A DNA stretch of 64,000 bases, from positions 144,781,692 through 144,845,691 of the forward strand of contig JBAIZL010000001.1 of the NCBI GenBank assembly GCA_036971475.1. The letters run 5' to 3'. Position numbers and translations under genes: made by a program. Under the pieces are notes generated by a model. The model was not told the DNA's origin, did not search any database, and worked only from the letters and a program-made list of their open reading frames with translations. Source of the stretch: Prosapia bicincta. Taxonomy: Eukaryota > Arthropoda > Insecta > Hemiptera > Cercopidae. Below are positions 11,061-23,990 of this stretch, piece after piece (position 1 is the first letter of the stretch; the number at the start of each line of letters is the position of its first letter).

Positions 11061-11640
11061 CTAGTTGCCTTCGCAACTAGTTTTCCATCTGTCTCTACGG
11101 GTCCGAAGCCACATGCATTGGGCCAGATTCGTCAGTAGATTCTAAGCCCTGACCAGTTAAGTTTATAATTTTTTTTGTTTCTGTCATGTGTGTTCCCACG
11201 AGCAGTTAGGGAAATAAAGGTCCGCCGCCGCAGAGCCCTGCTTACGGTGGTAAGGCGCCTTAAGTAATCAGGGGTGGCGTGAGGTGCCCCTGAGGCTCCG
11301 TTAATGACCCTTCTTACCCTGAGGGCCACGAATCTACATCGGCACGGATCGCATAACACCTTTAGATCGGGATTGTATGTGCTCATCCAGACCACCAACC
11401 TGGAGGGTGCTTTTTGGTTGCCGCCCGCAAGGGAAGGGCAGAGCGAGAGCCGGGCAGATAACAGACCTTCAAGTGCTACAATTGGCCCCTTTTTTGAGTC
11501 ACCTTCATGCACTCATACATTTGCCTGGACTTCCCGTTTATAGGGAGTCACATACGTACAGCTCCGCTCCACCCGTCCTCCATGCCTGGATTAAGCCTCT
11601 CCACCACGTCAAGGTCATGCAGCCCATAGGAGAGGAAATA
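11061..11640 (-). other. GC-richer 5' region of the non-LTR element
   Basis: This continues the element's base composition upstream of ORF1 and ends abruptly at AT-rich DNA near 11640. A 126-codon minus frame (11132-11512) has no recognisable domain. It is best read as 5' untranslated region or a poorly conserved ORF1 N-terminus. Confidence 0.4.
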
Positions 11641-13847
11641 GACATAACTTTTTATAATTTTTCTTTCTCTATTTATAATATACGTAGTACTATGAAGTAA
11701 AATGGGAAACTAGTTATACAGAAGCATTGAAATCATGAAATCAATACAATTGGCTTTATTAAGGGTAATGTGCAATACTTGCTACCCTTATTTAGCATTG
11801 TTGATGACTTATATTTTGTGAAATAAAAACTGAATTTATTTACACGTTTTACAGAAAATTTCTATATAATTTTCTCAATTTAACACCATCCACTACATTT
11901 TCCAAATCCAAAAATGTCTGTAGGCCTACAATAAAACAATTTGTTTTATTCTAAATACATAAGAGGTGTTTGTAATTGGAATAAACTGTATTAGACATAA
12001 AATAAATGCACACAAATCAATTCCGGTATACATTATTTTCATAACAGTTACTGTGTAATCACAGCTGACTAATGCAACAGGAAATCGTTGAATGTTTCAC
12101 TGCAGAATTTGCTTTTATGTAACAAATACAATTGGAATGAAGGGAAAATGTAGCATTCATCAGAACAGCATTTTGCAAACATTTAAGGAATGGTTTTGTT
12201 TGTGTTGTTCCCATTTATTCCTTTAGTTTTATTAAGGAAATATGATGGAAATTGTATGTTCTATAAACAAAGTATGAGTAATTATAGAGATAATAGAGAG
12301 GGAGGTTTATGAAAATTAAATCCAGAGAAGTTTCTTTTAAAACAGAAGCAGTGTTCAGTTACAATTATTTAAGTCTTTTATTCATAATGAGTTTAAAATT
12401 ATTTTTTAATTTTTGGTTTATATAATCTAATTAATTATATTTCACGATACTACATCCAGGTCAATCTAAACAGGAACATGGCGAAACGGACAAACAGAAT
12501 CGATCAACTCTACAAACGTTATATAGCTAAATGGTAAAATAATTTGGTACAATTCTTCTCTTTAAAATTTTATTCTAATAAATAAACTTTGATGTAGTCC
12601 CGATAAATTAGTGAAAATTGCAAATGACTATCGGATTTTTATTGTAAATAAGTGATCAAGCTATGTGATGTTATAAATTTTATTACCGATTTTAGATACA
12701 TAATATGTATAATACTTTTCAATATTGAAACAACCTTATAAGTAGGTACCTTATTTCCATACCACAACATCATCAACTGTACAATAGTTCAATTTGGGTA
12801 ACTTCATAAATAAAGGGGATTAATATTTTAAAACGAGGGGTAGTAGTATTTACTATTCTCTTTTTCATCTTTTGTTTGTATTTCGAACTCATATATAATA
12901 AATTCTTGAGTTGTATTTTTCCTAAGGGGCGTCTTGCTTGATAAGTGAATACCAATTATTAACTCAATTAGAATACACATAAATTTACAGGTTAACTATG
13001 AATTATATAGCACATAACGGCAATATTCTAGACCTATCATCATAATAATGAGTGTAAAACCTGTATAGAAGATTAACTCCAAATTATCTCCAACTTATTG
13101 ATAGGGATGTACATTACACAGGAGTCAACTCAGTAGCTATGCAGTGTATAATGTACAAATGGGATTGCATAGTACTATGCATTGTCAGCTCTGATTTCCT
13201 TAAAGCCATTCAGTTACTATTAAACGAAAATTGTTGCTATTGCTACAAATTTCAATCTCGGGAGGTAGCGAGTTTGAGTTTTGCAGCAAACCGCCTCCCA
13301 GGAGAATTAAACGTGGTTTTATCTACCAAAGAGAAAAATACTTTAAATCATACTTCATTTCGTTTCTTGTACAAACAGATTGTCAATATAAACTTTAAAA
13401 TAATATAAAAATTACAGTTCCAAGTTACTATTTCAATGAAAAAAGTTGACAGCTATTGATAGCAATATACTTTAGATTAGTAACTGAATGTATTTATCTT
13501 TGTTTAAATAGGTAAAATAGGTTTAAATAGTAAAAAACTAAACTGTTATTAAATAATTTTTCAGATCAAATTTTATCTTACTTTACTGTAGTACTGTTTG
13601 ATATTTTTTTCTAACTTTATTAGCTCTGAAAGTCTGTTAACGTATAGTATTTTTTCTCATATTCTTGTGTATTTCAACGTTTACTTTTTTCGTAACACCC
13701 GTTGAATCTCTTTAGATCATTAATATAATGAGGTCATCCTTATAGTCCTAATTTTATAAAGAAAACAAAATTTACTCTACTAACATAATGGTATTTGAAA
13801 TTTCTTTTTACAAGTAAAAATCACTCTAAAACAAGGACTAAAAGTTC

Positions 13848-13848
<1 letters not shown>
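11641..13848. other. AT-rich intergenic DNA, nothing recognised
   Basis: Short open frames at 12773-12955 (minus) and 13139-13408 (plus) have no domain and sit in unbroken AT-rich sequence. I see no gene here. Confidence 0.6.
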
Positions 13849-13884
<36 letters not shown>

Positions 13885-13891
13885 ATATATA
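13849..13891. repeat. (AT)n microsatellite
   Basis: A run of about 43 bases of alternating A and T with one interruption at 13870-13872. It lies close to the left arm of the 46-bp inverted repeat. Confidence 0.95.
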
Positions 13892-13917
13892 ACGTAATAT
13901 GTATTCTTGTGTATTAA

Positions 13918-14075
13918 TAAAGAACATAAGTCAAAATACAAATACAAGAATTATAATTGAATTAAACAATTGTTTAATATTCCGTGGATGATGTTGATAC
14001 TGTTAGCGAACGAAAAGCTTTAAGTTGTAAATTCAATTATAATTCTTGTATTTGTATTTTGACTTATGTTCTTTA
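13918..14075. repeat. Perfect 46-bp inverted repeat (hairpin)
   Basis: Bases 13918-13963 are the exact reverse complement of 14030-14075, with a 66-bp spacer containing GTTAGCGAACGAAAAGC. Both outer edges run into TA-rich tracts, as expected of an element inserted at TA dinucleotides or of a cruciform-forming repeat. There is no coding capacity. A short MITE is the simplest reading; perfect arms imply a recent origin or gene conversion. Confidence 0.85.
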
Positions 14076-14085
14076 TATATATATA

Positions 14086-15826
14086 CATTTATAGTCATTT
14101 TACGTACGGTAGTGTATGTAATTTTTCTCTATATTTTGTATGTCGTTATATTTTCTAATATCCTCTTTTGTAACTTTTACAGTTTTTCTTTTTGTTTGCA
14201 AATGTAAAGTATCGCAAACACATAATCAGCTTACCTACTTAAAAACTAAGTATTGTTATACGTATTATGATACTAAATAGACAAGTAAACTAATTACTTG
14301 CTTGTGAAAGTATAAATATTGTGTCTATAATATAGAACTAGAGATTAAAGATATTATATATCTGATACAGGGATATTATATCTATAATCTGAATAGACAT
14401 CTTGGCGTAACTGGTCAAACATAGTAATCCCTCGAATCCGACCAACGGTATATTAGCGCATGCGCAAGACGAAGTATATTTATAACGTCATCAATGACAG
14501 CCCCTACGGTTCGAAATTAATTTTGTCCATCAATATTTAAATTACCTCTGATAATATGAAATATATTTATGATAGTTGAGATACAGCTAGAGTGGATACA
14601 ACACATCTTGCCACGTTCTGAAAATAATTAACTAGGTTGTTAGCTTACAATTTCATTAAAAAAACCGTATTTGCCAATTACAGATCTTCTCATACATATA
14701 CACTTAAAAAATATTACGTTTTATAGTACCTATGTGAGTTTTGCAATATGCGGTCATCTTTAAACAATGATAATATGTTACTAATCAAATTATATATTCT
14801 ATCAAAACTACCTTGAACCGACATTGATTAAATCTCTGTGCAGTTTAAATTAACTTTTTTTACAAATCTAAATATAGCATTCTTAAACTATTGTTTTGTT
14901 ATTGTTGAAAGAATAAAATAAAAACGTTCTACTCCTTCTGGAGGGCGTTATGGTCCTAAACCCATTCGTTATACGTCAGAATGTTTCATGTTCCGCCCTT
15001 AGTCCTCTCTATAATTCAACATCCCTGTAGGGTGATATTAACCGTGACATATACTTCGTGCAGGGTGTAAACTGTAGAGATTATTTAAATGGGTTTCGAC
15101 ATTTTTAAGAATGTCATCTTTTCGTGAATATTTATTTTTTTATCAAAGTGTAAAATCTAATAGACTTATCAATTTACAACATTTTGCAAATGGAATTTGC
15201 ACTTCATAAATGATAAGGGGTTTAAATACGATAAACTTGTTGATTATTACTGGAATTACTTGATCTTGAGCTACACCCTTCTAAACAGCTTTAAAATGAC
15301 CTAATTTTAAACTTGATTTATATTCACATTTTATTTGGAAGGATTAGATCCTAGTTTCAATATCATTTATAGATAAAACACTAAGAATATTATTCTTTTA
15401 CCTCGGTTTTTATTTTAATGCTCTTCGTCCATAAATATCGAACATGATTTTCCTACTTATTTATATTTCTGAATATTTATTAGATACAGAACCTATCTTC
15501 ACGAAAATATTCTTTTAATAACTTATTTTGCCAAAAAGAAATTTTGCCGGTCATCCTCAGCATGTGTCCGTTAATTAGACGTACTAATACCTTTTCTTTG
15601 TCTGGTATCTCGTTGTAACCAATTTCGGAAATAAAATTTGTCTCACGTAAACAGTCCTCTTAGAAAGGTAAAAAATATAATAAAACAGTGTTTTTTATAA
15701 AGCCCTGAACTTTTTATAATAAAAGATTCACTATACGAAAGCGGTTTCCCAAATTAACTATTTACAAAAGGTTATTAGAATAAAACTACAAACGATTCGG
15801 TGTGTTAGAATTTACATTTTATAGTT
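14086..15826. other. AT-rich intergenic DNA, nothing recognised
   Basis: No frame, repeat or element is recognised in this stretch. Confidence 0.5.
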
Positions 15827-16002
15827 TTATAATTCTGTGGCAAATCTTATTTCATTCCAATCCAGAAAACAGTCTCTTCTTAACCTTCCTCGTTCTTGAC
15901 GGAATGCATAAAGAAATTCTCCACTATTTTCCAATGCATGAGTAGATCCGTGTGTTCCCGTAAAGTGCCAAATTATATTATAGTGCGACAAATATAGTCC
16001 AA
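15827..16002 (-). CDS. Possible lone terminal exon, unknown protein
   Basis: The minus strand has a 75-codon frame (15827-16054). Its last 58 codons read like real protein, with no AT-driven bias (THALENSGEFLYAFRQERG, then DWNEIRFATEL and stop). A plausible splice acceptor, TTATTTTTAG, ends at 16003, so the exon may begin at 16002 and the ATG at 16054 may be incidental. I do not recognise the family. It may be the last exon of a host gene whose other exons lie above the window's AT-rich stretch, or a fragment of a mobile element. No partner exon was found nearby. Confidence 0.3.
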
Positions 16003-16083
16003 CTAAAAATAACACAAGGTACTTTTGTAAAAGTATATCACTACTCACATACAACCCATTTTTATATATTTTATATTATTTTT

Positions 16084-16088
<5 letters not shown>

Positions 16089-16157
<69 letters not shown>
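16089..16157. repeat. (AT)n microsatellite
   Basis: About 69 bases of uninterrupted AT dinucleotide repeat. Confidence 0.97.
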
Positions 16158-16159
<2 letters not shown>

Positions 16160-17426
16160 CACTGCTATGAAATCTTTCGAAATTAGTTTCAAAAGTTTAA
16201 AAAGATAATTTTAATATATCCTAAGCCCATTTAAATATCTCTAAAGAAACTTGTTATTTTGAATGCTTATTTTTTTAATACCAAGCATTTCTAAAATAAA
16301 TTGTTATTTTAGTTACCTAGTCTTTAATTACCTTAAACAAAATTATATCTTATACGACTTTAAATAATAATGTTTAATTAGAATTCGTTCTTTATAATTC
16401 CCGTTTTAGATAAAACTACCACTACGGCATGAAGTTATTACTCTGGTGTTTAAATTTACTCCAGTATTTCCTCTTAAACAATGTAGTTAAGGGACTTCCA
16501 GTGTAATGAGAGGAAGTTAGTGACGTTTTATTACATATTGTTATCTCTGAAATTAGATCAGGTTCAAGAAGATATCTCGAGACGGCTAAAAGTTACTCGA
16601 GACAGCTTTATCAGTAGGGATGGTTTTAAAATTTATTGCAATAATGAACTCGCTAAATTTGCTTGGAGGCGTTAATCATTTTCGTTGCACGCTCTTACTT
16701 TACATGGCAAGTATATAGTTAATTATAACTTAAATTCGATTAATTATTTTAAAAATAGGTTCTGATAATTTTGTATTGGTATCATATTTCAAATATATTA
16801 CTATTTTATAATTTAAAATATAACTAAAAGCAATACTTACAAATTCATTTAAATATTAAATACAAAATATTTAATATACAATCTATGATACAATATTAAA
16901 GTAATCATATATACATTATAAATATTGTAACTTTAGAATTTATGTAGCCTATAGTGTAAACTGATGATGAGATAAAAAAATTGCAAGGTACATAGTGATA
17001 TTAGGTGTTTCTCATTTCTAATAAATACCTGTATAAATTAGTTAACAAATATATAAAATATAATACCACAGATTTGCTTGTGAGTTATGACCTTTATATG
17101 TATAGTTCAATGATGCCCTTATAATTAAATATATATATTTATTAAATATATATATTTATATAAATATTTATTAGATGGATTCAAAATTTAAAACCGTTTT
17201 ATTTTTTTTATTCACAGAAGCATGCGTTGTTTATCGATTAAATATGGATTGCGTAATTTTTTATGGGATTATTATTTGTTTCACACTATATAAAATAATA
17301 ATATAGAATTAATATTAGTATCCACCAATGCTGAGACGTTTCGGAATGAATTTGTCATTTCTAATTGAGCAAATAATTATTTATAAGCTCAATTATACAC
17401 TAAAATAATACATATTGTTATTTATT

Positions 17427-17492
<66 letters not shown>

Positions 17493-20400
17493 TGTAAATG
17501 TTTCAAAGAATAGAAATTCGATGTGAACAATACTGTCACTTCACGATTTTAGTTTTGAAAGATATTGTAATATTTGTATACATATACATTGTATATGTAT
17601 ATATGAATGGCAAGAATTGAAAATTCTATTATTAATTAGGTATTGCTAATTATGATTTTTTTTTAAACTATTATGACTGATCGTAAATAGTTTTTTACCC
17701 TATCTGAGGGTAACTTTTTTGTTTTGGAATTGAAAAGGACTAAGCTACAATCTTTAAGCAGAAATTTGGTGGAGGAAAGCACTAGCTATTACAGTTGTTC
17801 CCATTTATTACCAACTAGATTGTAGTTTCAAAATTTGCCACCAGACATTTCATGATTAGGGTTATATCACCAGTGATTTCTTGAGGTTATTTCAGGGTAG
17901 TTTGTAGAGGTTAGTTGTTGTTTGTTAGTTTGTGGTATTTTAATTTAATGAAAAATCCCAAACTGTTATTGTGAAATGAATATAAATACACACGATAAGG
18001 GTGAAAAACGATCCAAAAAAGAGTAACTGTAATTTACGGAAGCAAAGCAAACTGAAATTACAAAAATATTTGATTTGTAAAAGTACACACACAACTTAAA
18101 AAAAACCGGGTAATGACTAGTTTTGTAACTATAAACCTCTTAAATAACACAAAATATTTTCCGAAAATTGTCAGAATATTATTTTGAGAAAATGGTATGA
18201 TCAGATAATCAGAAATCTACCTACAACCACTAATTATTTGGTTTGAGGATTAGCGTAGAACAAATACTGATCAGGACAAAGGAAGTAAACAAAAAGTTAG
18301 CGTATTGAAGTTAATTTTAATCTTATTCCTGTGTGACAAAAAACGATTGTATAGAATTACTAGAATTCATTGTATGATTGTCACGGATTCTATTAAAATG
18401 ACATGTTATTTGAGGCTAAATATGTAATAGTATTTTTGATTACATTCGCTCTTTCCCATGCAGATATCCAATAGTGGCAGGAAAGAAATAAACTTTATAA
18501 TCTAATTTAGGAGTCGATAAAGTGGATGAACTTCTTAATAATAATATTCGGATAATAAGTTTTCGATTTTCATATTTTATAGGTAATTTCAATTAACGCA
18601 AGGAAAGAACGCAGATTGATGATTGCATAAAGTGTGTGAAATTCTAGACCTGAATCGAAATAACTCTTCCATTTGAATGAGTAAAGGGTGCAATAATAAG
18701 TGAAATATCCATACGCTAACGTCGAAACAGAATATTTTATAACCAAATAAAATTAGCTAGGGAAATGAGGAAAAATAATGATTCAAACGATTCTATAGTG
18801 TGGGTACCTAGTATCCCTGACCTGGTCCACTTCCCTTAAGAATATGAACAGTCTTACGTTCTGTGCAAAACCTATGGTATAATAAGTCTCTAAAGTCTAC
18901 GCAGAAGGGGCCAATGCGTGAGGTATGCGTTTTTTTAAACCAATATTGTAAACAATTTTTTGCGAGCACAACTAAAACATCACTTTTGCTTCAAATTCAT
19001 GACCTGGAGTTTATTCATACATTTACCCGGTTTTAATTGGGATTAATAGAAATAAAGAGATTATAAAACTTTATTCTTCGATTTTTAGTCCAAGAACCTC
19101 CATCTCTTGATTGTTACAAGAATTTGTCATAATGAAAAAGTCTATAAAAATAAATGACCGGGTGAATACGATTAAATATTAAACTAGCATTATTGTTTCT
19201 GTTGGATGGTGCTGGAATAATGGAATTTAATCGTAGGTGGCCTTAAAAACATAAAACAAATCGACTATCTGTAAAGTCATTTGCATCAGCATTGTCAGAA
19301 ATGGAAGAAAGGTTTACAACAGGAATTCTAAGCAAAAAGCGTGTCGCTTCTTTACTTGTGTTTTTTCTCACATTTTAACTGAAACAAACCGGGTTTTCTT
19401 CAGCAGGTCTTATTATACTTATTATATTTCAAAAAACTTATCTACTATCTACTTATCTACTTCAGTACTTGTCAACTACTGAAAATAGGGAAAATGATGC
19501 TAAAGAGTTGATGCAATTCTTTCCATCAGACGAAAAGGTACTGATGTTTTATCAGATTTTTGGGTTATCTACTATAAAGGACTGTTTAGGACTATAAAGG
19601 ACTAAACAATTTATTTTTTAAAACTTTTTTAAGAAATTTTATTTTTCCATTGTTGTTTACATTTTAGAGTTTTCTGAACTTAGTTTAAACAATTTTAAAA
19701 AAAACTCTTGTTTTAGTCAATAATGTTTATCCTATTGATTTATTACCTTTTCTATATTTACACTTTTTAGAATGATTTTTATCCTCTGAAAAGCTACATA
19801 TTGTATCTGTAATAGTTTACCAAGTAATGTTTTGGTTAGAAATGAATGGTATTGTTTTCTAAGATCACTCGTCTATTTATTTCTAAATTATTTACAAGCA
19901 CTAATGACCTATTTCCATGAAAATTTAAAATTACCCAAAAAACACCTGATGTGACAACATGTGTCCTTGTTGCTCTTGAGGAGTATTATTGAGTTGTATT
20001 TCATAACTCACAGCTAGGCCATCATAGTACAGAGCTAATGATGTATTCATTCTCTGTTCCAGCTAGGCGGTAGTGAACTTTCGCTGCTCCGACTTAGGAT
20101 ATTCTGAAACAAGGCTTTGCGAAAGCACCTAGTTGCAGAAGGTTAACAATGCTTCACACTATTGAAAGTGCATTTAATCAAACAACAACTCCGTCTCTTA
20201 TCAGTTTCTACCAACTGGCCCACGCACATACAACATCAACATTTTTTCCGATTCGATTTCAAGGGGGCAGCAGAAAAAGAGGTCAATGCCATCCCTGCCA
20301 TACCCCCGCAAAAAGGTATTTGTAGAGTAATAACCCTCCTTATCCCTTAACATAAGGGCATTCGAGACCTCAGGGTTACTGTATGGATGTCGCTTTCCGA

Positions 20401-20519
20401 AATAGGGGTATATTCAAGATGGAAATTTTAATGAGAGTGAGGTTTGAACAATAGTGATGATGATTTACGCGAAAACGAACATGGTAGTGTCATAAAAAAT
20501 CATTGGCGACAGTTCCGTT
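16158..20519. other. AT-rich intergenic DNA with faint possible coding fossils
   Basis: No gene is recognised. An open plus-strand stretch ending near 19594 (containing ENDAKELMQFFPSDEKVLMF) and the stretch 20050-20340 are less AT-rich and look like worn coding sequence, possibly of DNA transposons. At about 20255-20310 one frame has a GSRKRGQCHPC stretch resembling the Cys-rich tail of piggyBac transposases, but it is too short to call. Confidence 0.4.
17431..17493. repeat. (AT)n microsatellite
   Basis: About 60 bases of AT repeat with a single interruption at 17467-17469. Confidence 0.95.
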
Positions 20520-20793
20520 GATAAACCTGATTTTCTACTAGACACACAAGGAGATGAATCAGACGACTATGATCGTGCTGAAGAATAAAGGGTGTTTGGA
20601 CTGTAGACTTACTTCAAGAAATCATGCTCATAATATTGCTACTCAAACTCCTGGTGTGGTGAAGAATGAACGTATAACCAAACCCGAGATCTCTTCAGAT
20701 GTATGGTATTTAATTGTTGACGGTAATGTGTGGGACGCAACTCCTGAACATACTAGTGATAATGACAAGCAATATAAACAAATTTCAAAATAA
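20520..20793 (+). pseudogene. piggyBac-like transposase N-terminal fossil
   Basis: Bases from about 20522 read DKPDFLLDTQGDESDDYD, an acidic N-terminus like that of piggyBac-family transposases, then hit a stop. In the next frame (20554-20793) NIATQTPGVVKNERI and DVWYLIVDGNVWD follow, matching the usual order of the family: an R-Ar-NI-x-QxPG stretch, then the segment with a conserved Trp-x-Leu, then a His/Tyr-Thr. The catalytic Asp residues are further downstream in living members and are not seen here. The match is by pattern only. Confidence 0.4.
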
Positions 20794-23243
20794 ATTTCTA
20801 CTTAAGTCAACAAAAAAAATTGTATTTTAATTTCTTTTGATTTTAGAATTACAACTAAAATAAATATGTATAAACATCTGTCAGAATAACAATAGTAAGT
20901 GACAAAGTGGTCCTTTGTTTTCAAAGGCTGATTAATGAGAATATGGGGCGATTGTGTTTTATTTAGAGTGTACAGAATTTTAAGGAAGCAAAACAAAATA
21001 TTTGCCAGAGATATATTTGTTTGCTTTGTACATATAGAGTAGCTAAATATATCAAAGAATACAATATAATTAAGACAAATTATATAGTCGATTTCATTAC
21101 AAAAGAAGAAGACATTTTATTGCATGCATAAAAGCAGTGTGGCATGCCTAGACTGGAGATAGCTGTTTTTAATATCATTCGTTTTTTTTAATATTCAATA
21201 TAAGTAAATGTTGCATGTGAAGCGCAACTTTTGGCGTGACTTATCGTCGTAAATGTACACATAGTGTCAATCAATAACTGATCCAGAATATTGTTGTAAT
21301 AAACACAACTGACACCTCATAAAGTGTAATATTAGGACTTTGAATAAACATATTTACTTGTCATGCACTATTCTGGACAGGTAGACATTTTTTCTTTCAT
21401 TGTTCTTAGCCATGGTAAAGTAAACAGTATTACCAGAAGATGTACATTACAAAAATATAGATTTTACGAGATTGATAGCTATTTACGGAAACAAGTATTT
21501 AGTTGTGAGGGGTTTACGAAACATCATGACCCACATGGTTCTAAGAGTGCATTTCTTCCCTCATTAGTTTGAATTTGTTAAGGGAATCAGAGGACCGCCT
21601 AGTAGTTGAAGCAGTCGTTTGGAGGTTTTACATAATTTTATTTTTTTTCTCTATTTCTCTATTTTCTTCTCTCAGTTGTAAAATCTTTCTGCCTTAGAAT
21701 TTTTTGTTTCATTTAATAAAAACTTTCTGTTGAAGACAGATATTTAGAGATACATTTACACTATTTACTGTGTCCTAAATGTGTGTGTTACGTAAATATA
21801 TTTACAAGTGCAATTTACCATTCACTATATTTGATAGACAATCAACCGTAAAATACAACTTAGAGGAAAACATAAATTGTAAAGAAACTAATATAAAGAA
21901 TGACTACCGAACTCCCCGAGGCAAGAGATGATGGATCGAACAGTACACGATAGAGGAGGTAAAGATTCTTACAGGACGTTCCTTGATTGATTGGATGCTG
22001 AAAAACGTGTAGAGGAGTTGATTGCGTGTTTGGAAGAGGTTCTTGTGAATATGAATATTTATATCGTAGTAAATATTTGTGAGGAAAGGTAGTGGAACAG
22101 TCAATGAAACGTAGTTTTCGCAATTACTTTCCTGCAACGATTCTAGTAACTTGATAATTTAAAAAGTAATTTTCCCCTTATATTATTTTTGCGTATATTT
22201 TAACCTAGTTAGAATTTATGTGTTTGAGTTGCAATGAAATTCATTTTCAAGTCATAGACAAGGTGCCCTAGACAGAAACAGAGAAACTCAATGGGCTTTT
22301 TTTCAGGGGAAAAAAATTTAAAAAAGAGATCATGAAAATAAATTTGTGAAGACTTTATTGCAGAAAAGATTTATGTAAAATTAGGCATTGATAAGCTTAG
22401 GATAAAAATAATTTTAAAAATTTGAGTTTTAAACCAGTGATATGAAGAAATCCCCTTTTAATTATGACCGAGATACTTGTACATGTAGAATTTCTTAATG
22501 TTCTTTATGGACAAAATTATGTGTTTGGGGTAAAAAACGAACGTTCTGGAAATAGCTCGACTGATCTCTAATTGCTGATATACTGGAGAAAACCCGCTGT
22601 CCCAGTTATGCTCACAGGAGTGTTTCCTGAATTCAGGTCATTGCTTTAGCATTTCAATTGCTATTTCGTTTACAGACGAATATATCGATGTATAGAAAAT
22701 TGAAAAAGCATAAAAATTGTTTTTTTTATTATTCTGATTTTAATAGAGCATTAACATATTTAATTGCATTATTTATTAATAACATATACAAAGTACATAT
22801 TTGTTGACTGGTTGTTAGCACTAAGAACTTACTAATACAAATTTATAAAAGTAGGAAAATATAATATTAAAAATTAGAATTATTTTCAAGATAATATTTT
22901 GTTTTACTATTGGAAGCATACATTAATAACATACAGTTTATATGTATTTTGATATTGTTTATAATAATTACAATAATTTATGATTAACCTAAAGAATAAA
23001 TCAGGAAAGCAAAAATCTAAACTTTTTAATATTTGTTTAAACCGAACATGAATTATTTAAAAATTTGTGTCACTATTATTTGCTCATTTCATATTAATTT
23101 CTCTGGGGGACAAAGTTGATCGCGTCCACAGCATAATTTAAGCTGTACGTGTCCCCCTGGTAGTGCTAAATGACCAGCCGAGTTGACAAAGAACCCAAGC
23201 CAAACAGAGACAAAGCAACAGCCAAATACACTCAAGAACCAAA
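20794..23243. other. AT-rich intergenic DNA, nothing recognised
   Basis: Short frames at 21363-21572 (plus) and 21860-22137 (minus) show no domain. A less AT-rich patch around 21900-22130 could be old coding sequence, but I could not assign it. Confidence 0.5.
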
Positions 23244-23990
23244 ATCAAAATGGCCTTTCTAAAAGCCTGGACGATGGCCTTCTTCGTACCATTTTCTGAA
23301 ATGCTGGAAGCCTAAGTAACGCAAAGTTCACAGAATTTAAGACCACTATATACGCTTGTGACGCTGAAATTTTCATAATTGTTGAAGCAGAAGCATCAAC
23401 AGATGATCTACAATTTAATGAACTGACAAACTATACTACATATGTGTTGAAAAGATCTAGACAAGTTGCCTCTGGGATCCTGGTGGGAGTAAACAAAAGA
23501 CATCCCAGTAACTTCTCCATTGTTCATAAAATGAAGAGCGCTGACAAAATGGAGGTAATAAGACTAAACACGTGGGACAATGGAACACTGTACAATGTCT
23601 TTGGCTTATATAACCCGCCCAATAACAGACCCAATTTTTATTAAAAGTGATAAACATCCAAACACTAAAATCATCGGAGACTTTAATGCACACTCTCCAA
23701 GATGGGGTTATGGAACTACTAACCCTGTTGGACGATCTGTGAAAGACCTAATCGACAATTAAAACTTCATCCAATTTATGAGTGACCCAACCTTCCTCTC
23801 TTTCCCCGGCCAACAATCAACACCTGATTTACCCATAGTGCATGCAAACATTGCTGCTCGAGCCAAACTGACCATAGGAGACGCACATGATGGGGGTGGT
23901 CATCGGTATCTCATCTTGGATATTAAACCAAAGAAACCTGTACTCCCGCAGCGACGGATATTACTCACAGAGTTGTCACATGAGTAAAAG
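23244..23990 (+). pseudogene. Second non-LTR element: endonuclease domain fossil
   Basis: The 5' part of an ORF2 from a different arthropod non-LTR family. One frame from about 23249 begins QNGLSKSLDDGLL, meets a TGA where Trp is expected, then gives NAGSLSNAKFTEFK, a VEAEAS segment where the catalytic Glu sits, VLKRSRQVASGILVGV and FGLYNPPNNRPNF. After a small deletion and frameshift near 23640 the catalytic GDFNAHSPRWGYG follows (23676 onward), then a stop at 23760, and finally TFLSFPGQQSTPDLPI and GGGHRYLI, where GHR replaces the usual SDH. The polymerase is absent: the copy ends near 23990 in AT-rich DNA, so it is 3' truncated or was interrupted. Confidence 0.8.

Larger units (their letters stand above)
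7740..11640 (-). mobile_element. Decayed I/R1/Jockey-type non-LTR retrotransposon
   Basis: A block clearly richer in G+C than its flanks. On the minus strand it carries, in order, ORF1, an apurinic-type endonuclease, the endonuclease-RT linker, the C-terminal part of reverse transcriptase, RNase H and a C-terminal zinc knuckle. This is the architecture of the I/R1/Jockey group of arthropod non-LTR elements. All parts are broken by stops and frameshifts, and the polymerase core is missing, so this copy is dead. Outer ends are set by the change in composition; I found no convincing poly(A) tail or target duplication. Confidence 0.85.

Noticed and set aside
10723..11700. Plus-strand frames over the non-LTR element
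   Set aside because: The recognisable domains are all on the minus strand; the plus frames are antisense shadows.
19440..19600. Open plus stretch with ENDAKELMQFFPSDEK
   Set aside because: Protein-like but short; no family or splice signal recognised.
20050..20350. Possible piggyBac C-terminal Cys-rich tail
   Set aside because: Only one short Cys-x2-Cys stretch fits, and it lies upstream of the N-terminal fossil on the same strand, so a single element cannot explain both; evidence too weak.
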